NCBI GenBank assembly: GCA_016208645.1
Contig: JACQXP010000438.1
Coordinates: forward strand, 1 to 7,335
Origin: Candidatus Methylomirabilota bacterium
GTDB lineage: Bacteria; Methylomirabilota; Methylomirabilia; Methylomirabilales; 2-02-FULL-66-22
DNA length: 7,335 nt
Direction: 5' to 3'
The notes below the pieces were generated by a model, which was not told the origin of the DNA, did not search any database, and saw only the letters and a list, made by a program, of their open reading frames with translations. Of the stretch, positions 5,159-7,335 are shown piece after piece; the stretch's first letter is position 1, and the number at the start of each line of letters is the position of its first letter. The translations under genes were made by a program, and so were the position numbers.

Positions 5159-6943
5159 TCACACTCCCGGAGAGGTGCCGGGGGACATGGGCCCTGTCTG
5201 CCGTGTCGGCACAGGCAGGGGGGTGGCTGAGTTCGCCAGCTCACGCAGGGAACGGGCGAGCCGGTGGTGTTCCCTCAAGAGCCGGACGTATGCGGCCTCG
5301 CTCCTTCCGCCCTTGGCCCGGATGATCCGGACCAGGCTCCGTTTCTCGGCCGAACTCCACCGGGCGAGATCCGGAATCAAGACGAGGATTGGGGAGAGGC
5401 GTTCCAGGGCCATCTGCTCCGGTCCGGACCAGCGCCGCCAGGCCCGGATGTCGAGGTGCTGGGCGACCTGCTGTGTTGCCGCGCGGATGGCAGCGGCACG
5501 GTCGCCTTGAAACTTCTGCGCGATGTGCCGGCTCACGCGGAGCCCGAGGTCGCCCGGTTGAAGGACCTTGGAGCGCCGGCCATCGCCCTCCTTCAGGAGC
5601 AGGGACATGTCGCTCCGGGACAACTGCTCCAGGACCTTCCGCGAGGATCTGTAGGCGGGGTCGGCCTTGATCTTGGTCTGTTCGTCCTCCGAGAGCTTCA
5701 GGACCTCAGGGTTTTCCGGCCGGAACCCCAGCTTGTAGTAGAACCAGAACGCCCCCGAATCGAGGGCCTCGTCGTTCTCGTATCCGACCTGGTACCGCGG
5801 CACCAGGAAATAGTCGGACCCGCAGAGATGGTGGAAGGCCCGGTACACCTGGCTGAAGATGTAGGCCGATTCCCCCTGGCGGAACGTCTCGAAGATGTTG
5901 CCGGCGATCTCCAGGCGGTCGAGCAGGGGCCCGCCGCCGCCGTAGCTGACGGGCACGCCGTTCTTGAGGACCAGGAAGGAGTAGTACCCCTCGAGGGGAA
6001 GGCGGAACTCGGGGATCACGCCGACCAGGACGATCCGCAGGCCTCGATCCACATCCGCCACCATCACGTCCTGTGGGTTGGCATACAGCAGCGGATGCAG
6101 CTCGCGATTCCTCACCGACAGGGCGCACCTGAAGAGGTGGATCAGCGCCTCGGCCGTGCGAGGGGGAACGACCTTCAGGGCGGGGAGGGGCTTTCGGATC
6201 TCCCGCGGAAAATCCATCTGGCCCCGCTTGAGCGGCCGCCGGTGGCAAAAGATGCGGCCGGCCGGACACCCGGCCAGGGTTCGTGACGCCGCCGCATCGC
6301 ATAGCTCCCATCCCAGGAGCAATTCCGCCCCGTCGTAGAGATTCCGGATGATCTCCGGGGGCAGCGGGGAACGGTGGAGCAGCTCCAGGAGCCACTGGAG
6401 GTCGCTCACGTCCCGCGTGCCCTTGGCCACTCGCACCCAGTCCCGCAGCGCGATGCGCTCGTCATCCAGCGCATCGTTCTCGGCATAGGCCACCAGGAGG
6501 GGCAGGATCCCGCGGACCTTGTCTACGCCGGCGTCATCCTCCCAGTCCATCTCGACATCCCGGGGAAAATGGTTCACCAGCCACTTCGCCATGGCGTGGG
6601 GGTAGGGATAGTAGACGGTCGTGTGGACGATCCCGCTGTCCCGGAGCTTCTTGCATTCCGCGGACCGGCCGGTCGCCTTGACGAGATCCACGCGGGCCGC
6701 AAAGCCCTCCAGGGCCTGCTCGACCAGTCGCAGGACCTCGGGGCTGTCCGGATAGGCCCGCAAGAAGCACAGGGTCTCGTGGAACTGGACCAGGCAGGCG
6801 ACGTCGCGGACCTCCCGCTCCCGAAGGGTCCGGAGGAGGCTGACCTTCGTCCCGCAGTCCGCAGGGGTGAACCGGTTCTTCGCGGAGTTCAGCAGCTCCA
6901 GCAGGGCCTGGGTGGATTCGGGTGCGGCGGCTGTCGCGTTCAT
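5159..6943 (-). CDS. Uncharacterised 594-residue protein with a GNAT-like segment
   Basis: Function unknown. The first 290 residues are mostly helical and rich in charged residues. Residues about 300-420 read like a GNAT acyltransferase fold: strands RIVLVGVIPEF and YYSFLVLKNGVPVSYGGG, then FRQGESAYIFSQVYRAFHHL, then SGAFWFYYKLGFRPE, the last close to the FYxKLGF ending of GNAT proteins. Conserved-looking YQVGYENDEALDSGAFWFYY at 385-404 may form the active-site region. Residues about 430-570 are helical and basic. No signal peptide or membrane segment. Start: ATG 6943 shares one base with the upstream dehydrogenase stop (TGATG); GTG 6946, with a four-base overlap, is equally possible. That overlap points to a shared operon and perhaps acyl metabolism, but this is inference. 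The last 20 residues (PLPVPTRQTG, then PMSPGTSPGV) come from a palindromic repeat and flank, so the native end is probably lost. Confidence 0.85.
   Translation of the reverse strand: MNATAAAPESTQALLELLNSAKNRFTPADCGTKVSLLRTLREREVRDVACLVQFHETLCFLRAYPDSPEVLRLVEQALEGFAARVDLVKATGRSAECKKLRDSGIVHTTVYYPYPHAMAKWLVNHFPRDVEMDWEDDAGVDKVRGILPLLVAYAENDALDDERIALRDWVRVAKGTRDVSDLQWLLELLHRSPLPPEIIRNLYDGAELLLGWELCDAAASRTLAGCPAGRIFCHRRPLKRGQMDFPREIRKPLPALKVVPPRTAEALIHLFRCALSVRNRELHPLLYANPQDVMVADVDRGLRIVLVGVIPEFRLPLEGYYSFLVLKNGVPVSYGGGGPLLDRLEIAGNIFETFRQGESAYIFSQVYRAFHHLCGSDYFLVPRYQVGYENDEALDSGAFWFYYKLGFRPENPEVLKLSEDEQTKIKADPAYRSSRKVLEQLSRSDMSLLLKEGDGRRSKVLQPGDLGLRVSRHIAQKFQGDRAAAIRAATQQVAQHLDIRAWRRWSGPEQMALERLSPILVLIPDLARWSSAEKRSLVRIIRAKGGRSEAAYVRLLREHHRLARSLRELANSATPLPVPTRQTGPMSPGTSPGV
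5193..5219. repeat. REP-like palindrome, copy 3
   Basis: Same 27 bases as copy 2 in opposite orientation, 292 bases away. It lies inside the coding end of the 594-residue gene and encodes roughly PLPVPTRQTG. Together copies 2 and 3 bracket a 346-base segment (4874-5219). Confidence 0.88.
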
Positions 6944-7335
6944 CACATGTACAACCCCCCGTTGATCCCGTAGATCTGGCCGGTGATGTAGGCCGAGTCC
7001 TCCTGGGCCAGGAACACCACCACCCGGGAGATCTCGTGGGGCTCCGCGAATCGCCGCATGGGGATCTGGTCGAGGATCTTCTCGATGACCTCGGGCGGGA
7101 TCTTTTCGGTCATCTCGGTGCGCACGAAGCCGGGCGCCACCGCGTTGACCGTGATGCCCTTCCGCGCCGTCTCCAGGGCCAGGGTCTTTGTGAAACCGAA
7201 CAGCCCGGCCTTGGCCGAGGCGTAGTTCGCCTGGCCGATGTTGCCGGACAGCCCAATGACGGAACTGATGTTGATGATGCGACCGTACTTGTCCTTCAGC
7301 ATGTGGGGGAGGACCGCCTTGGAGAGGTAAAAACA
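6943..7335 (-). CDS. fabG: Short-chain dehydrogenase/reductase, FabG-like (C-terminal part)
   Basis: Partial: the frame is open to the window edge and gives the last 130 residues, about half of a normal 245-residue FabG. It probably reduces a 3-oxoacyl-ACP (or -CoA) with NADPH. Catalytic residues are visible: Ser in INISSVIG, then 13 residues on Tyr and Lys in YASAKAG (YxxxK), the exact Ser-Tyr spacing of FabG. PGFVRTEMTEKIP and the end TGQIYGINGGLYM are FabG hallmarks. The Rossmann nucleotide-binding part is outside, so the cofactor cannot be checked. The internal ATG at 7302 is not the start, since family sequence (FYLSKAVLPH) continues upstream of it. The stop overlaps the start of the 594-residue gene. 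PhaB-type acetoacetyl-CoA reductase or another SDR in a special lipid or polyketide pathway remains possible. Confidence 0.93.
   Translation of the reverse strand, partial: CFYLSKAVLPHMLKDKYGRIINISSVIGLSGNIGQANYASAKAGLFGFTKTLALETARKGITVNAVAPGFVRTEMTEKIPPEVIEKILDQIPMRRFAEPHEISRVVVFLAQEDSAYITGQIYGINGGLYM

Noticed and set aside
4743..5162. A minus-strand open frame of 139 codons starting in a GTGA overlap with the 594-residue gene
   Set aside because: The overlap is suggestive, but the product is Pro/Arg/Ala-rich, crosses a promoter and repeat copy 2, has no ribosome binding site and matches nothing I know.
4874..5219. The inverted palindromes as a CRISPR or integron array
   Set aside because: Only two copies lie here, in opposite orientation, with no regular spacers, cas genes or integrase.
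5264..6286. A 340-codon plus-strand open frame
   Set aside because: Antisense shadow of the 594-residue gene; no motifs, and the minus-strand product has clear protein-like patterns and an operon overlap.

Overview
The window is GC-rich bacterial DNA in which every supported gene lies on the minus strand. Very high GC, GTG starts, 1- and 4-base gene overlaps and scattered short palindromic repeats suggest an uncultured soil or sediment lineage of the Rokubacteria/Methylomirabilota/deltaproteobacterial kind. That placement is a weak inference from style; no marker gene is present.

Layout, in minus-strand reading order from the right edge. (1) 7335-6943: C-terminal part of a FabG-like short-chain dehydrogenase. 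It overlaps the start of (2), 6943-5159, a 594-residue protein of unknown role with a GNAT-like segment. (3) 5158-4702: a 457-base gene-free stretch with an inverted pair of identical 27-base palindromes (one lies just inside gene 2), a good sigma70-type promoter and an AT-rich dyad. (4) 4701-3721: a secreted Sel1-repeat protein, in DNA less GC-rich than the rest. (5) 3720-3469: a short gene-free stretch with possible gene remnants. (6) about 3468-2355: a self-contained RAYT (REP-associated Y1/HUH transposase) element with near-perfect inverted ends. (7) 2290-1: an export operon with its own promoter and operator: a TetR/AcrR repressor, a HlyD/YbhG-type membrane fusion protein and the N-terminus of a YbhF-type ABC ATPase, which leaves the window.

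The order TetR, membrane fusion protein, ABC ATPase matches the E. coli cecR(ybiH)-ybhG-ybhF-ybhS-ybhR arrangement, so ABC-2 permease genes are expected beyond base 1. TetR and the fusion protein share an ATGA junction. The fusion protein should couple to the ATPase in the same way, but its frame has no stop inside the window; a one-base loss in a 7-G run explains this most simply. A near-consensus promoter (TTGACG-17-TATTTT) followed by an imperfect dyad at the expected transcription start suggests autorepression.

The most notable non-coding signal is a 27-base REP-like palindrome present three times: at the end of tetR just upstream of the hlyD start, in the presumed Sel1 leader, and inside the 3' end of the 594-residue gene. 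It differs from the GGACGTCC-type ends of the RAYT element, so two repeat families coexist here with one visible transposase. I see no CRISPR, tRNA, rRNA or recognised defence system.
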